50,140 bases of DNA from an uncultured Pseudomonadota bacterium (GTDB lineage Bacteria; Myxococcota_A; Polyangia; Nannocystales; Nannocystaceae), in assembly GCA_913061055.1 (NCBI GenBank), contig CAJXVA010000011.1:1-50140 (forward strand), read 5' to 3'. Shown here one piece after another: positions 33,272 to 42,427 of the stretch. Below the pieces are notes generated by a model, which made no database searches, had not been told where the DNA came from, and was given only the letters and a program-made list of their open reading frames with translations. Numbering within the stretch: the stretch's first letter is position 1; each line of letters begins with the position of its first letter. A program made the position numbers and the translations under genes.

Positions 33272-36200
33272 CCAGCTCCCCCCCCTGCGGCCCGCCACCG
33301 GGTCCGAGCTCAACTCGCCAATCGCAAGCCGCGATCAGACTCTCGCGATGCTCGGCGATCACGATCAGGTCGCCGCGTTCGACCAAGCGATCGAAAACGC
33401 CGACCAGGCGAATCACGTCCGCCTCATGCAGCCCCGTACCCGGCTCGTCCAGAAGGATGAGCGAGGGGGACGTCGTCTGAAGGAGGCGAGCGGCGAGCAT
33501 GAGGCGCTGGGCTTCGCCGCCGGAGAGACTGTCCCGGGAGCGGCCCAGGGCGAGGTGACCGAGGCCGGCGTCGATCACGGCGGAGGCGGCGGGGGCGAGT
33601 TTGGTCCCTTCGAGATGCGGGGCGAGCGATGCGATGTCGGTGCTCAGGATGTCGGCGACGGAACGGCCCTTCCAACGCACCTCCAGCACCTCGGGGCGGA
33701 ATCGTTGTCCGTCGCACACCCGACAGGGAAGGGCGAGGTCGGCCAGGACGTCCATCGAGATCGTCTCGATGCCGCGGCCCTTGCAGGCTGGGCAGCGGCC
33801 CTTGGGACTGTCGAAGGAAAAGGCCGTCTTGGTCAGCCTGTTGCCGGAGACGGCGGCAAACACAGCTTGCAGAGCAGCGCCTGCGCCAAGCGTCGTCAGT
33901 GCAGTGTTGCCGACCGGGTCGCGCGAGCTCCGGAGCTGGACGAAGTGATCGAGGCCGGACACCGCGTCGCACCCGACGGCCTGCTTCGCGTGGGCGGAAG
34001 CGGCGAGCACGTCGAACAACAGCGTGCTCTTGCCGCTGCCGGAGGGGCCCGTGACCCCGACGACCCCGGTGGAGGGCAGCTCGATGTCGAAGCCCCGTAG
34101 GTTGTGGGCTCGGGCTCCGCGCAGCTTGATACCGACGTCCAGAGCACGAGGCGTCCGGGCGGCGGCGGAGGTCCGCAGTGCTCGGGCGGTGGGCGTATCC
34201 CCTGCCAAGACCTCGTCCGGCGGACCCTGGGCGACGATCTGTCCTCCGTGGGGCCCCGCGCCGGGCCCGAGTTCCAGGACAACGTCGGCGCCGCGAAGCA
34301 CGGCAGGCCTGTGGCTCACGACGAGCACGGTGTTGCCGGAGTCTCGCAGGGCTCGAAGGCGCTCCATGAGTGTCGCAACGTCGTCGGCGTGAAGCCCGGA
34401 GGTCGGCTCGTCAAGCACGAGTGTGGTGTGCACGAGTCCTGAGCGCAGCGTGCTGGCGAGGCGAAGCCGCTGAAGCTCGCCCGATGACAACGTGGGGCTG
34501 CGCCGATCGAGCGCAAGATGGCCGAGCCCCAGGGACGAAAGCGCGTCGAGTCGCGCCGCGAGCTCGGGGCGCAGCGCGACATAGGTCGCTTCAGCGGTCC
34601 CGGAGAGCTCCAGAGCATCGAGCGTGCGGAGGACGGTGTCCGCGGGAAGCGACAGCAGCGCTGGCAGACGCTGCCCGCCAACGAGCGTCGCCGCGACCTC
34701 GGGCTGGAGCCCGGCCCCGTCGCAGGCATCACACGGCCGCGCCTCCAACGGCACCTGCCACGCCGCCGCGTCCTTTCGCTTGGCTCGCCGAATCGCCTCC
34801 CGCTCGACCAACGCACACAGCCCCAGCCACGGGCCTTCGAAGGAATGGGTTCCGGTTCGTTTGCCGCGTCTGAACGACCAGCTCACCGCGACTCCGAGGT
34901 CCCCAGCACCGTACAGGATGATGTCGCGGACCTCGGCCTGAAGCTCCCTCCATGGTTTGCCCAGGTCGCTCGGCAACCCGAGGGCGTCCAGCGCCGCACG
35001 CAGCGTGGCGACGTGTTGATCGTCCGGCAGCGTGAAGAAGACGCCCGGCTTGGTGCCCGCCATCGCGCCGGTACTCAGCGGCAGTGAAGCATCGGTCACG
35101 AGACGCTTCGGGGCGCAGCGAGGCAGCGAGCCGAGGCCTGCGCATTGCGGGCAGGCTCCCAACGGACGGTCGGGGCTGAAGTGTTCTGCCGTCCATCCCG
35201 TGGGCGTGCCCGCTCGAGACCACAGAAGACGCAGCAGCGGTCCGAGCTCGGCCTGCGTGGCAACCGTGGAGCGACGACCAGCTCGTGCTCCGCCTTGCCG
35301 CAGCGAGAGGACGGGCGTGAGTCCGCGGGCGCTGTGTAGGGGAGGCCGCGGCTGCCGGCGGATCTGCGTACGCACGCTGAACGGCAGCGATTCGGAGAAC
35401 CGATGCCAGGCCTCGGCCGCCAAGGTGTCGAACACCAGTGAGGTCTTGCCGCTGCCTGAGACGCCTGCGACGGCGATGAGGCGTCCGTGCGGGAGGTCGA
35501 CGTCCACGGACTGAAGCCCATGGGTCGTGACGCCGCGAAGCTCGATGTTCGCAGGCGTTGGTGTTGGGGGTCGAGACGGGCGTCGGCTCGACAGCGGCGA
35601 CAGATCGAGGTCCACATCGTGATGGGCCACGCCGTCGCGAACCTCGGTGCAGAGGTCGGCGGCGGCCCACACGTGTCGGTGGTGCGAGATGGCCACGATG
35701 GTGTGCCCGGCGTCGACCAGGGCATCGATCGCCCCCAACAAGCGAGCGATGTCCGTCGGGTGGAGGCCGCGGTCGGGCTCGTCGAGCAGCAGCAGCGACG
35801 GTTTTGCGTTCGTGGTGCCCAGCAGCGTCGCGAGCTTGACCCGTTGCGCCTCCCCGCGGCTGAGCTGATGGCTGCCGTGCCCCAGCGGCAGGTAGCCCAG
35901 ACCGAGCGTCTGCAGGGCGCGGACCATCGCGTGCGCGCCGGGGTCCGCCTCGAAGTAGGGGACCGCCTCGTCGACGGTCATCTGTAGAACTTCGGCGATG
36001 GTCCTGCCACGCAGCGTCACGCCGAGCACGACTTCGCCAAACCGGCCCCCGCCGCACGCGGAGCAGGGGCGCTCGACGTCTTCGAGCAGGTGCAGGCCGA
36101 TACGCTCAACGCCGAGGCCTTCGCACTGGGGGCAACGACCGGCCTTGTTGTTGTAGGAGAAGACGCTGGCGCCCAGCTTGGCCGACTTGGCTTCGCCGGT

Positions 36201-37883
36201 GGCGGCGAAGGCCTTGCGGACGCGGTCGAACAGGCCGGTCCAGGTGGCCGGTGTGCTTCGCGGCGTGCGGCCGATCGGGCGGGCATCCACCGCCGCAACC
36301 GCAGCATCGCTCAGGCCACGCAACGCTTTGAACGGGCCGCCGGCCTCGCCGGAGATCGCGGGCAGAAGGGTGCCGAACACCAGCGAACTCTTGCCCGCGC
36401 CGGAGGGGCCCAACACCACGTTGAAGCAACCCAGGGCCACGGTGAGGTCGGCCTGCTGGAGGTTATGCAGCGTCGCGCCACGAAGCTCCAGCAGCCCTCG
36501 GGGCGAGCGACGGGGCGAGCGACGGTCCGGGCACACGCCCAGCGGATGTTCGGGGTCCTCCGACTCGACGATGCGGCCACCTTCACTGCCCGCGCCTGGC
36601 CCCAGCGCCACAAAGGTGTCGGCGTGACGGACCATGTCCGGGTCGTGCTCGACCACGACCAGCGTGTTGCCCAACGCGACGACCTCATCGAGCATCTCCT
36701 TCAGTCCAGGCTGCGCCTGGGGATGCAGGCCCAGTGTCGGTTCGTCCAAGGCGAAGAGCAGCCCGCCAAGCTGGGTGCCGAGCTGTGCGGACAGAGCCAG
36801 GCGCTGGGCTTCCCCGCCGCTGAGGGAGTCGGAGGGCCGAGCCAGGCTCAGGTGCCCGAGGCTGAGCGTCTGCATGCGCTGGAGTCGACCCTGAACCGCC
36901 GGCTCGACCGCCTTCCAGACCGGGTGCTCGATCATCCCGCCGAGACTCGAGCGCAGGCTGTCGATCGGCTCGGCGAGCAGGCCGGGCAGCGTCATCTCGG
37001 CCAGCAGAGCTTCGCGGCCGGGGCGAGACAGACGGGTTCCGTTGCAGGCACTGCAGTGGGTCGAGCGGACGAACCGCAGGATGTTGGGGTTGCGGTCCCG
37101 CTGCAGAGTCTCTCGGATGACCGGGACGAGGCCGCGGTAGTAGCCCTCTTCGCGGGGGCGGGCGGTGATGCCCTCCCACTTCATCCGGGACTCGATGCTG
37201 TGCTTGCCGAACGGGACCTTCAGCGCTTGTGTCCCCTCCATGATGACGTCGCGCTGGGCGTCGGTCAGGCCTTGCCACGGCGTGTTCACATCGAAACCGT
37301 GCGCCTGACAGATCGTGTTCATCACCTCGAGGGTGACCTGGCTGTAGACCGTGTAGCCGTTCTTCAGCGTGGGGACGAGCGCACCGTCTCGAATGCTCTT
37401 GCTGGGGTCGGCGACGATGAGCGCCGGGTCGACGCGGTCCTCGGCGCCCGAGCCACCGCAGGCCTCACAGGCGCCCGGGGCTACGTTGAAGCTGAAGTGG
37501 CTGCGGGTGAGCGCCTCCCCGCGTGGGTCGACCGCCAAACGAGCGAAGACCAGGCGCAGCAGGTCGAGCACCCCGCTGCGAGTGCCCACCGTGGAGCGAG
37601 CGTTGGCGATGCCATGGACACCGACGGCGATCGGAGCGGGCAGGCCGGTCAGCGAGGTGACCTCGGCCCGGCCGAGTTTTCCAAACAGGTGACGCGCTCG
37701 TGCGGACAGCCCACCGAGGACTCGGCGTTGGCCCTCGCGAACGATCGTGTCGAAGACCAAACTGGTCTTGCCCGAGCCCGAAGGACCCGTGACCGCGGTC
37801 CACCGTCCCCACGCCAAGTCGAGGTCGACGTCTTGCAGGTTGTGCGCGGTCGCACCCCGCACGCTGACCGAGCGATCGGTCAC
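33213..37883 (-). CDS. Tandem UvrA-like protein with four ABC ATPase cassettes
   Basis: About 1556 residues from GTG 37883, whose GTGA overlaps the sulfotransferase stop. UvrA monomers have two ABC cassettes in about 940 residues; this chain has four. Walker A motifs are GPSGSGKTS (about 33), GPSGAGKSS (about 490), GVSGSGKTS (about 805) and GPSGSGKST (about 1275). Signature motifs are LSGGEAQRL (about 351), LSRGEAQRV (about 672), LSSGELQRL (about 1131) and LSGGEAQRL (about 1451), each followed by LDEP...GLH. UvrA zinc-type CxxC pairs occur in each quarter (CEACGGSG, CSACNGTRL, CPQCEGLG, CSACGGGRF, CDACDGAG, CPACKGRG, CRVCDGQRF). The two middle signatures are degenerate. It likely acts as an intramolecular UvrA dimer on DNA damage or bound drugs. 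The open frame upstream of GTG lies over the sulfotransferase and is shadow sequence. Confidence 0.88.
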   Translation of the reverse strand: MTDRSVSVRGATAHNLQDVDLDLAWGRWTAVTGPSGSGKTSLVFDTIVREGQRRVLGGLSARARHLFGKLGRAEVTSLTGLPAPIAVGVHGIANARSTVGTRSGVLDLLRLVFARLAVDPRGEALTRSHFSFNVAPGACEACGGSGAEDRVDPALIVADPSKSIRDGALVPTLKNGYTVYSQVTLEVMNTICQAHGFDVNTPWQGLTDAQRDVIMEGTQALKVPFGKHSIESRMKWEGITARPREEGYYRGLVPVIRETLQRDRNPNILRFVRSTHCSACNGTRLSRPGREALLAEMTLPGLLAEPIDSLRSSLGGMIEHPVWKAVEPAVQGRLQRMQTLSLGHLSLARPSDSLSGGEAQRLALSAQLGTQLGGLLFALDEPTLGLHPQAQPGLKEMLDEVVALGNTLVVVEHDPDMVRHADTFVALGPGAGSEGGRIVESEDPEHPLGVCPDRRSPRRSPRGLLELRGATLHNLQQADLTVALGCFNVVLGPSGAGKSSLVFGTLLPAISGEAGGPFKALRGLSDAAVAAVDARPIGRTPRSTPATWTGLFDRVRKAFAATGEAKSAKLGASVFSYNNKAGRCPQCEGLGVERIGLHLLEDVERPCSACGGGRFGEVVLGVTLRGRTIAEVLQMTVDEAVPYFEADPGAHAMVRALQTLGLGYLPLGHGSHQLSRGEAQRVKLATLLGTTNAKPSLLLLDEPDRGLHPTDIARLLGAIDALVDAGHTIVAISHHRHVWAAADLCTEVRDGVAHHDVDLDLSPLSSRRPSRPPTPTPANIELRGVTTHGLQSVDVDLPHGRLIAVAGVSGSGKTSLVFDTLAAEAWHRFSESLPFSVRTQIRRQPRPPLHSARGLTPVLSLRQGGARAGRRSTVATQAELGPLLRLLWSRAGTPTGWTAEHFSPDRPLGACPQCAGLGSLPRCAPKRLVTDASLPLSTGAMAGTKPGVFFTLPDDQHVATLRAALDALGLPSDLGKPWRELQAEVRDIILYGAGDLGVAVSWSFRRGKRTGTHSFEGPWLGLCALVEREAIRRAKRKDAAAWQVPLEARPCDACDGAGLQPEVAATLVGGQRLPALLSLPADTVLRTLDALELSGTAEATYVALRPELAARLDALSSLGLGHLALDRRSPTLSSGELQRLRLASTLRSGLVHTTLVLDEPTSGLHADDVATLMERLRALRDSGNTVLVVSHRPAVLRGADVVLELGPGAGPHGGQIVAQGPPDEVLAGDTPTARALRTSAAARTPRALDVGIKLRGARAHNLRGFDIELPSTGVVGVTGPSGSGKSTLLFDVLAASAHAKQAVGCDAVSGLDHFVQLRSSRDPVGNTALTTLGAGAALQAVFAAVSGNRLTKTAFSFDSPKGRCPACKGRGIETISMDVLADLALPCRVCDGQRFRPEVLEVRWKGRSVADILSTDIASLAPHLEGTKLAPAASAVIDAGLGHLALGRSRDSLSGGEAQRLMLAARLLQTTSPSLILLDEPGTGLHEADVIRLVGVFDRLVERGDLIVIAEHRESLIAACDWRVELGPGGGPQGGELVSAGTSGVEKNGASGRRGP

Positions 37884-38848
37884 TTGATGAAGGCCGACTC
37901 GGCCTGGGCTTGCTCGGAGTGGACCTTCTCCACCCAACGGCGGAGTCGCCGAGCCACCAGCGACTTCGCCCACAACTCGACGCCCATGCGCTCCTGACGA
38001 AGCTTGGTTCGCATGACACGTTCGCGCATCGAGAGCGCGGCGATCTCGAGCGAGCCGACTTCGGGAACGTCGGAGATCTCTGGGGGGTAGCCGCGCTTGA
38101 GCATCATGTCGCCGGCCCGCATCTCTACGTCGCGGGCCCACTGCTCGGGGTTCTTCCGCCAGGCATCGGCGATCTTCCCGTCGACCTTGCTGTAGGTCGA
38201 GTGCAGGTGGAACTCGAGCAGCGCGGGCTCGTACTCGACTCCCATGAACTCGCACAAGCCGGTGAGTGCTTCTTCGGAGCGCGTGGCGAGGTCCTCGAAG
38301 CGGACCTCGGTCCAGGCGTCGTCATCCAAACGATCGGCGAGTGCATCCCACTCCTGCTCTGACTCGACCCAGCGCTCGGCGGCAGCGTAGGGGGTGCCGT
38401 CCCATCCCATGCGGACGGCCGAGGGGGCCACGGCGCGCGGGTCTCGAACGAGGTGAATGAACCGGGCGTGGGGCCAGTGATCGAGGATGCGTGCGAAGTG
38501 GCGATGGACGGTCCCGCCGATCGCAGCGCAGCCTTCGCCCCGCTGGTAGAGCAGCGATTCGATCAACTCGCGTGCGTCGCGAAAAGGATAGGCGCCGACG
38601 TTGAGCTTCGATCGGCGAAACACCGGATCGCCTGCGAGCTTGCCAAGCATGTCCAACACCTCGGGGTGTGGCTGTCCCGGAGGCGTGTAGTCGACCAGGA
38701 ACTCCATCTGGTGGGAGAAGCTGAGCTTGCTGTGCTGGTCGAGCATCAGCCGTAGCAGCGTTGACCCCGACCGCTCCGCGCCCACGACAAACGTGGGCGT
38801 TGCGGAGGTCTGCAGCCCAGGGACGGAAGGCTTATCGGCACGCGCCAT
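37880..38848 (-). CDS. Sulfotransferase family protein
   Basis: 322 residues from ATG 38848. The PAPS 5'-phosphosulfate loop is VVGAERSGSTLLRLMLDQH (residues about 20-38), and the 3'-phosphate site is FIHLVRDPRAVAPSAV near residue 130. Both are diagnostic of the P-loop sulfotransferase superfamily, which moves sulfate from PAPS to a sugar, lipid or small molecule. A conserved-looking Arg/Glu segment WTEVRFEDLATRSEEAL also fits. The C-terminal 60 residues are helical and basic. It is co-translated (GTGA overlap) with the tandem UvrA gene, an unexpected partner. Acceptor unknown. Confidence 0.85.
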   Translation of the reverse strand: MARADKPSVPGLQTSATPTFVVGAERSGSTLLRLMLDQHSKLSFSHQMEFLVDYTPPGQPHPEVLDMLGKLAGDPVFRRSKLNVGAYPFRDARELIESLLYQRGEGCAAIGGTVHRHFARILDHWPHARFIHLVRDPRAVAPSAVRMGWDGTPYAAAERWVESEQEWDALADRLDDDAWTEVRFEDLATRSEEALTGLCEFMGVEYEPALLEFHLHSTYSKVDGKIADAWRKNPEQWARDVEMRAGDMMLKRGYPPEISDVPEVGSLEIAALSMRERVMRTKLRQERMGVELWAKSLVARRLRRWVEKVHSEQAQAESAFIK

Positions 38849-38921
38849 GGCCGGCCGAGTATGGGACCGGCGCGCGGGTCGTTCAACGGTTTTTCGGGGA
38901 CCTGGTAGGCTTGCGTTTGTG

Positions 38922-40103
38922 ATGGAGACGACGCCCGACGAGTCCCCGGGCTTCTACGCTGCGCTACCGGTCTTCGACCGCTTCGCGGATGTGCACGACC
39001 CCGCGCGGTACAGCGCGGTACCGCTTGATTGGGACGTGGTCGTGACGGACGTCGAGGGGTCAACCAAGGCCATCGAGGCGGGGCGCTACAAGGACGTCAA
39101 CGCGCTGGGCGTGGCTTCGATCGTGGCGTTGCGCAACGCGCTGCCGGAGTTTGATCTGCCCTTCGTCTTTGGCGGAGACGGGGCGACCGTGCTCACCCCG
39201 GCATCGCAGCGGGAGCGGGTCCATGCCGCGCTACGGGGGATCCGAGTGATGGCCAAGGACGCACTGGGCATGACGATGCGGGCCAGCATGGTTCCGGTCG
39301 CAGAGCTGGACGCATCCGACTGTGCGGTTCGGGTCGCGCGCTTTGGGGCCAGTCCCAACGCGACCTTCGCGATGTTCTCCGGCTCCGGCTTGAGCGAGGC
39401 GGAGCGGCGGATCAAAGACACCTCCGAGGGGGCCCGCTACGCCGTGAGTGATGACGGCCCATCCGATGCGAGCTTCGAGGGCTTCGAGTGTCGGTGGAAA
39501 CCGCTGGGCAGCCGGCACGGAAAGGTTGTCAGCCTGCTCGTCCAGGCGACCGCCGAGGATCGCACCGAAGCGGCTATCGCGTATCACGAGGTTTTGGACG
39601 CAATCTCGGCCGTGCTCGGGGATGCTGAAGGGCGGCCGGTGGCGCCGGAGAACCTCAACGTCGCCGCGGAAGGACGTGCGTTTCAGACCGAGGCCCGCAT
39701 CAGCGTGGGCAAGTCTGGCGGCATGGGAGTGATCGCTCGAACGCAGGTGATCAAGGCTCAGGCGGCTGTTGGTCGCTACGGGATGGCGCGGGGCAAACAG
39801 ACGCTGGGCTTCCCGGCGGACGTCTACCGCGACGAGGTCGCCGCCAACACCGACTTTCGCAAGTTCGACGACACGCTCCGCATGGTGCTCGATGTCACCG
39901 ATGAGCAGCATCAGGCGATCGAGGCTGATCTCTTGCAGCGTTACACCGACGGGACGATCGTGTACGGAACGCACGTGGCGAACGCGGCATTGATGACCTG
40001 CGCGATCACAAGCTACCGCGGTGATCACGTGCACTTTGTCGACGGGGCCGACGGCGGCTACGCGCTGGCTGCCAAGCAGCTCAAGGCGCAGCGCAAGGGC
40101 TGA
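38922..40103 (+). CDS. DUF3095 family protein, cyclase-like
   Basis: 393 residues from ATG 38922; GTG 38919 directly before it is possible. The segment WDVVVTDVEGSTKAIEAGRY recalls the first metal-binding strand of class III nucleotidyl cyclases (F/V-x-D-I/V-x-GST), and FVFGGDGATVL recalls the second. Those similarities and the overall length fit the DUF3095 family, whose activity is not established. It is divergent from the sulfotransferase gene with 73 bases between the starts. Its stop is 9 bases from the convergent gene at 40113. Confidence 0.8.
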   Translation: METTPDESPGFYAALPVFDRFADVHDPARYSAVPLDWDVVVTDVEGSTKAIEAGRYKDVNALGVASIVALRNALPEFDLPFVFGGDGATVLTPASQRERVHAALRGIRVMAKDALGMTMRASMVPVAELDASDCAVRVARFGASPNATFAMFSGSGLSEAERRIKDTSEGARYAVSDDGPSDASFEGFECRWKPLGSRHGKVVSLLVQATAEDRTEAAIAYHEVLDAISAVLGDAEGRPVAPENLNVAAEGRAFQTEARISVGKSGGMGVIARTQVIKAQAAVGRYGMARGKQTLGFPADVYRDEVAANTDFRKFDDTLRMVLDVTDEQHQAIEADLLQRYTDGTIVYGTHVANAALMTCAITSYRGDHVHFVDGADGGYALAAKQLKAQRKG

Positions 40104-40112
40104 CTCCGTCCT

Positions 40113-41563
40113 TCACACGCTTGCCCAGCAGACGACCTCGATCTCGAAGTCGTGGTCGACGACCGCGGTCAGCAGCTCGGCGATCTGGGTGACGGTGATG
40201 GTGTAGTCGGTGGGTGGGATGTGCCCCACGCTCAGCGAGTTGACGTAGCGCTCGATGGACCCGTCATACGTCGTCGTTGAGCACTGCTCCTCCACGCCTG
40301 AACAGGTCGCGCCGGCTTGCAAGCTCAGCGCAGCTGGAAAGCCGCTGGTCACGAGGATGTCGCAGCCCGAGTTTGTGCCGGCTTGCCCCGGGGACGTCCA
40401 GCTGTAGGTGGCGGCTCCAAACGTATCGACCATCCCGTTGGAGAACTCGCCGATGTTTCCGCAGGACGTCGTCATCGCGTGCGGGAACTCGGTGATCGTC
40501 CCTAGTGCCGCACCACCCGCGAGCGCTGCCGAAGGGCAGGGCGCCGCGAGGAAGTCCACGGTGAGATCGAACTCGCCGTCACCGCCCGCGGAGTCGACGA
40601 TGAGGGTGACCGCATCCCCGGCCTGCAGATTGCGGATCACCTCGCCCCCGACTTCTCCGGGGTTCGAGATGTTGCACTGAAGGTCTTCTCCGCCGCATTC
40701 CGGTCCGACCTGCAGGTTCATGATGGGTTGGAAGGTGGTCGAGGTCGCTCGGAAGCTGTGCAATCCGGTGTCCTCGGCGGTGTAGCGGAACGCCCGCTCG
40801 AGCCCGCTACCGCCTCCGCACCCCGAGGAAAACGTGTCGGTGCCCGCGACGTTGGTGAACGTGCCAGGGAGGTCTTCGCCTTCCAGGTCCGAGTCCGGAC
40901 ACGAGACGGGGTTCACGTTGAGGACCGCGTTCCCGTCCTGACCGGTTTCGCCATCCACAACGATGACGAGCTGCTCGCCGGCTTCTTGGCGCCGGACGAT
41001 GCGCGAGGAGACGCCGCCTTGAACATTGTCGGAGCAGGCGAGCTCCTCGCCGGTGCAGGTCTCGAGAAGGTACAGCGCGGTGTCGAACTCCGATCCGGAG
41101 GTGTCGAAGACGAAGTAGTCGGTGAACGGCGCGACCCACTGGAACGCCACATCCTTGGCAGTCTGTCCGCCGCAGGAGCCCTCGAAGTCGTCTCGGTGGG
41201 GTTGCGTGTCCACGGATGCGACCTCATCTCCGAGCGCGGGATCGAGGAGGGCCTCGACGCACTCGAGCAACTCGACGCCCCCGGAAGTCGATTCTGAGCC
41301 GGTCTCGCTCGGCTCGGTCGAGGAACTCGATGCGTCGCCGGTGGTTCCCATGCTGGTCCCGGTCGTGCTCACGTCGATCGTGGTGGCGCCACCCCGGTGC
41401 TGCTCTCGTCCGGGCTCGTGGAGCCGGTCGTGCCCGAGCCGCTTTCGGAGATGCCCTCCGAACCAGAACTCTCGGAGGTGCTCTCCTGCGCGTCCGCGGG
41501 TGGATCGGAAAAGCAACCAAGGCCAAGGGAAAGAAAGAGGAGACCGGCGCTGCGGACCTTCAC
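40113..41563 (-). pseudogene. Lipoprotein gene split by a one-base frameshift
   Basis: The N-terminal frame starts at GTG 41563, MKVRSAGLLFLSLGLGC (lipobox LGLGC), and runs through a Ser/Glu/Gly linker to a TGA at 41369-41371. From about 41395 the -1 frame takes over, continuing the same kind of linker (ATTIDVSTTGTSMGTTGDAS). It then gives a 400-residue body with three similar Cys-containing beta domains (SCGGQTAKDVAFQWVAPFTD, SGCGGGSGLERAFRYTAEDT, SCGNIGEFSNGMVDTFGAAT), like pre-peptidase C-terminal (PPC) domains. Adding one G to the GGGG run at 41392-41395 (minus strand) joins the frames into one 483-residue lipoprotein. Causes could be an assembly error, a real mutation or -1 frameshifting. 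Confidence 0.8.
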
Positions 41564-41731
41564 CCTTTCATCGTATCGCCCATGGGACGATGTTCTTCAT
41601 CATGGCGATTCCATCGCGCAGGCGGGACACGCGCGAGGTGTGACCGACGCGTATGCTCAATCCTGGGCTTCCTGCCGCTGAGAACCTACGTGTGGGTTGC
41701 GGCTTCCGTCGACGCCGACGAGCGTCTCGCG

Positions 41732-42292
41732 TCAGGGGCGAGTGCGCGTGTACACGCCGACGGGGCTCTCCCCGAGCATCGAATCGAGCTGCTTGTCGAA
41801 CCCGCACTTGGTCGCGACGCGGACCGACGCCGTGTTGCCGGGTTCGATGATGCAGGCTGTTCGGGTGAAGGGGAGCGCTTGGTCGCCCCATGCGAGGCAG
41901 GCTTGTAGGGCCTCGGTGGCCAGGCCCTGACCCCAGTGCGTCTTGGCGATGCTCCAGCCGGCCTCCGGTGTGTCGTCGATGCCCGGGTCCATCGCACGCA
42001 TGCCGGGCAGGAAGCCAGCTTCCCCCAGAACGCTCTCGTCCTCGCGAGATTCGAGAACCCAGAAGCCGTACCCCACAAGAAACCACGAGCCGATGTGCCG
42101 TTGCAGGGAGACGAACACCTCGGGGCGCGGGCGGGTGCGAGCACCGATGAAGCGCACGTGCTCTGGGTCGCCCCACATCGCAGCGAGCGGATCGAGATCT
42201 GCGAGTCGGTAGGGGCGTAGGCGAAGGCGCTCGGTGAGGAGGACCGGAATCTCGGAGGGCTCTCGCGAGCCGGCTGCGGGCGGTCCAAGCAT
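41732..42292 (-). CDS. GNAT family N-acetyltransferase (RimJ/RimL-like)
   Basis: 186 residues from ATG 42292. The start of the fold reads LLTERLRLRPYRLADLDPLA, the acetyl-CoA loop is WGQGLATEALQACLAWG, and a late strand has IIEPGNTASVRVATKCGF, which together give the RimJ/RimL-type GNAT pattern (N-terminal protein or small-molecule acetylation using acetyl-CoA). Acceptor unknown. The 168 bases to the downstream lipoprotein start contain no gene. Confidence 0.85.
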   Translation of the reverse strand: MLGPPAAGSREPSEIPVLLTERLRLRPYRLADLDPLAAMWGDPEHVRFIGARTRPRPEVFVSLQRHIGSWFLVGYGFWVLESREDESVLGEAGFLPGMRAMDPGIDDTPEAGWSIAKTHWGQGLATEALQACLAWGDQALPFTRTACIIEPGNTASVRVATKCGFDKQLDSMLGESPVGVYTRTRP

Positions 42293-42427
42293 GCGCAGAG
42301 GATAAACCGCGGACAGGGAATGTGCCGCGTGTTCTCCGTCCGGCCGGTCGTCCGCTCGTCGGGAAACGGCGGCGTCCAGCCACACTCCCTATTCGGTCTG
42401 CCGGAAACTCGGCGTATCGTCGCCGCG

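Noticed and set aside
36090..37997. 635-codon plus-strand open frame
   Set aside because: Lies wholly opposite the tandem UvrA gene; Arg/Gly/Ala composition of a high-GC antisense shadow.
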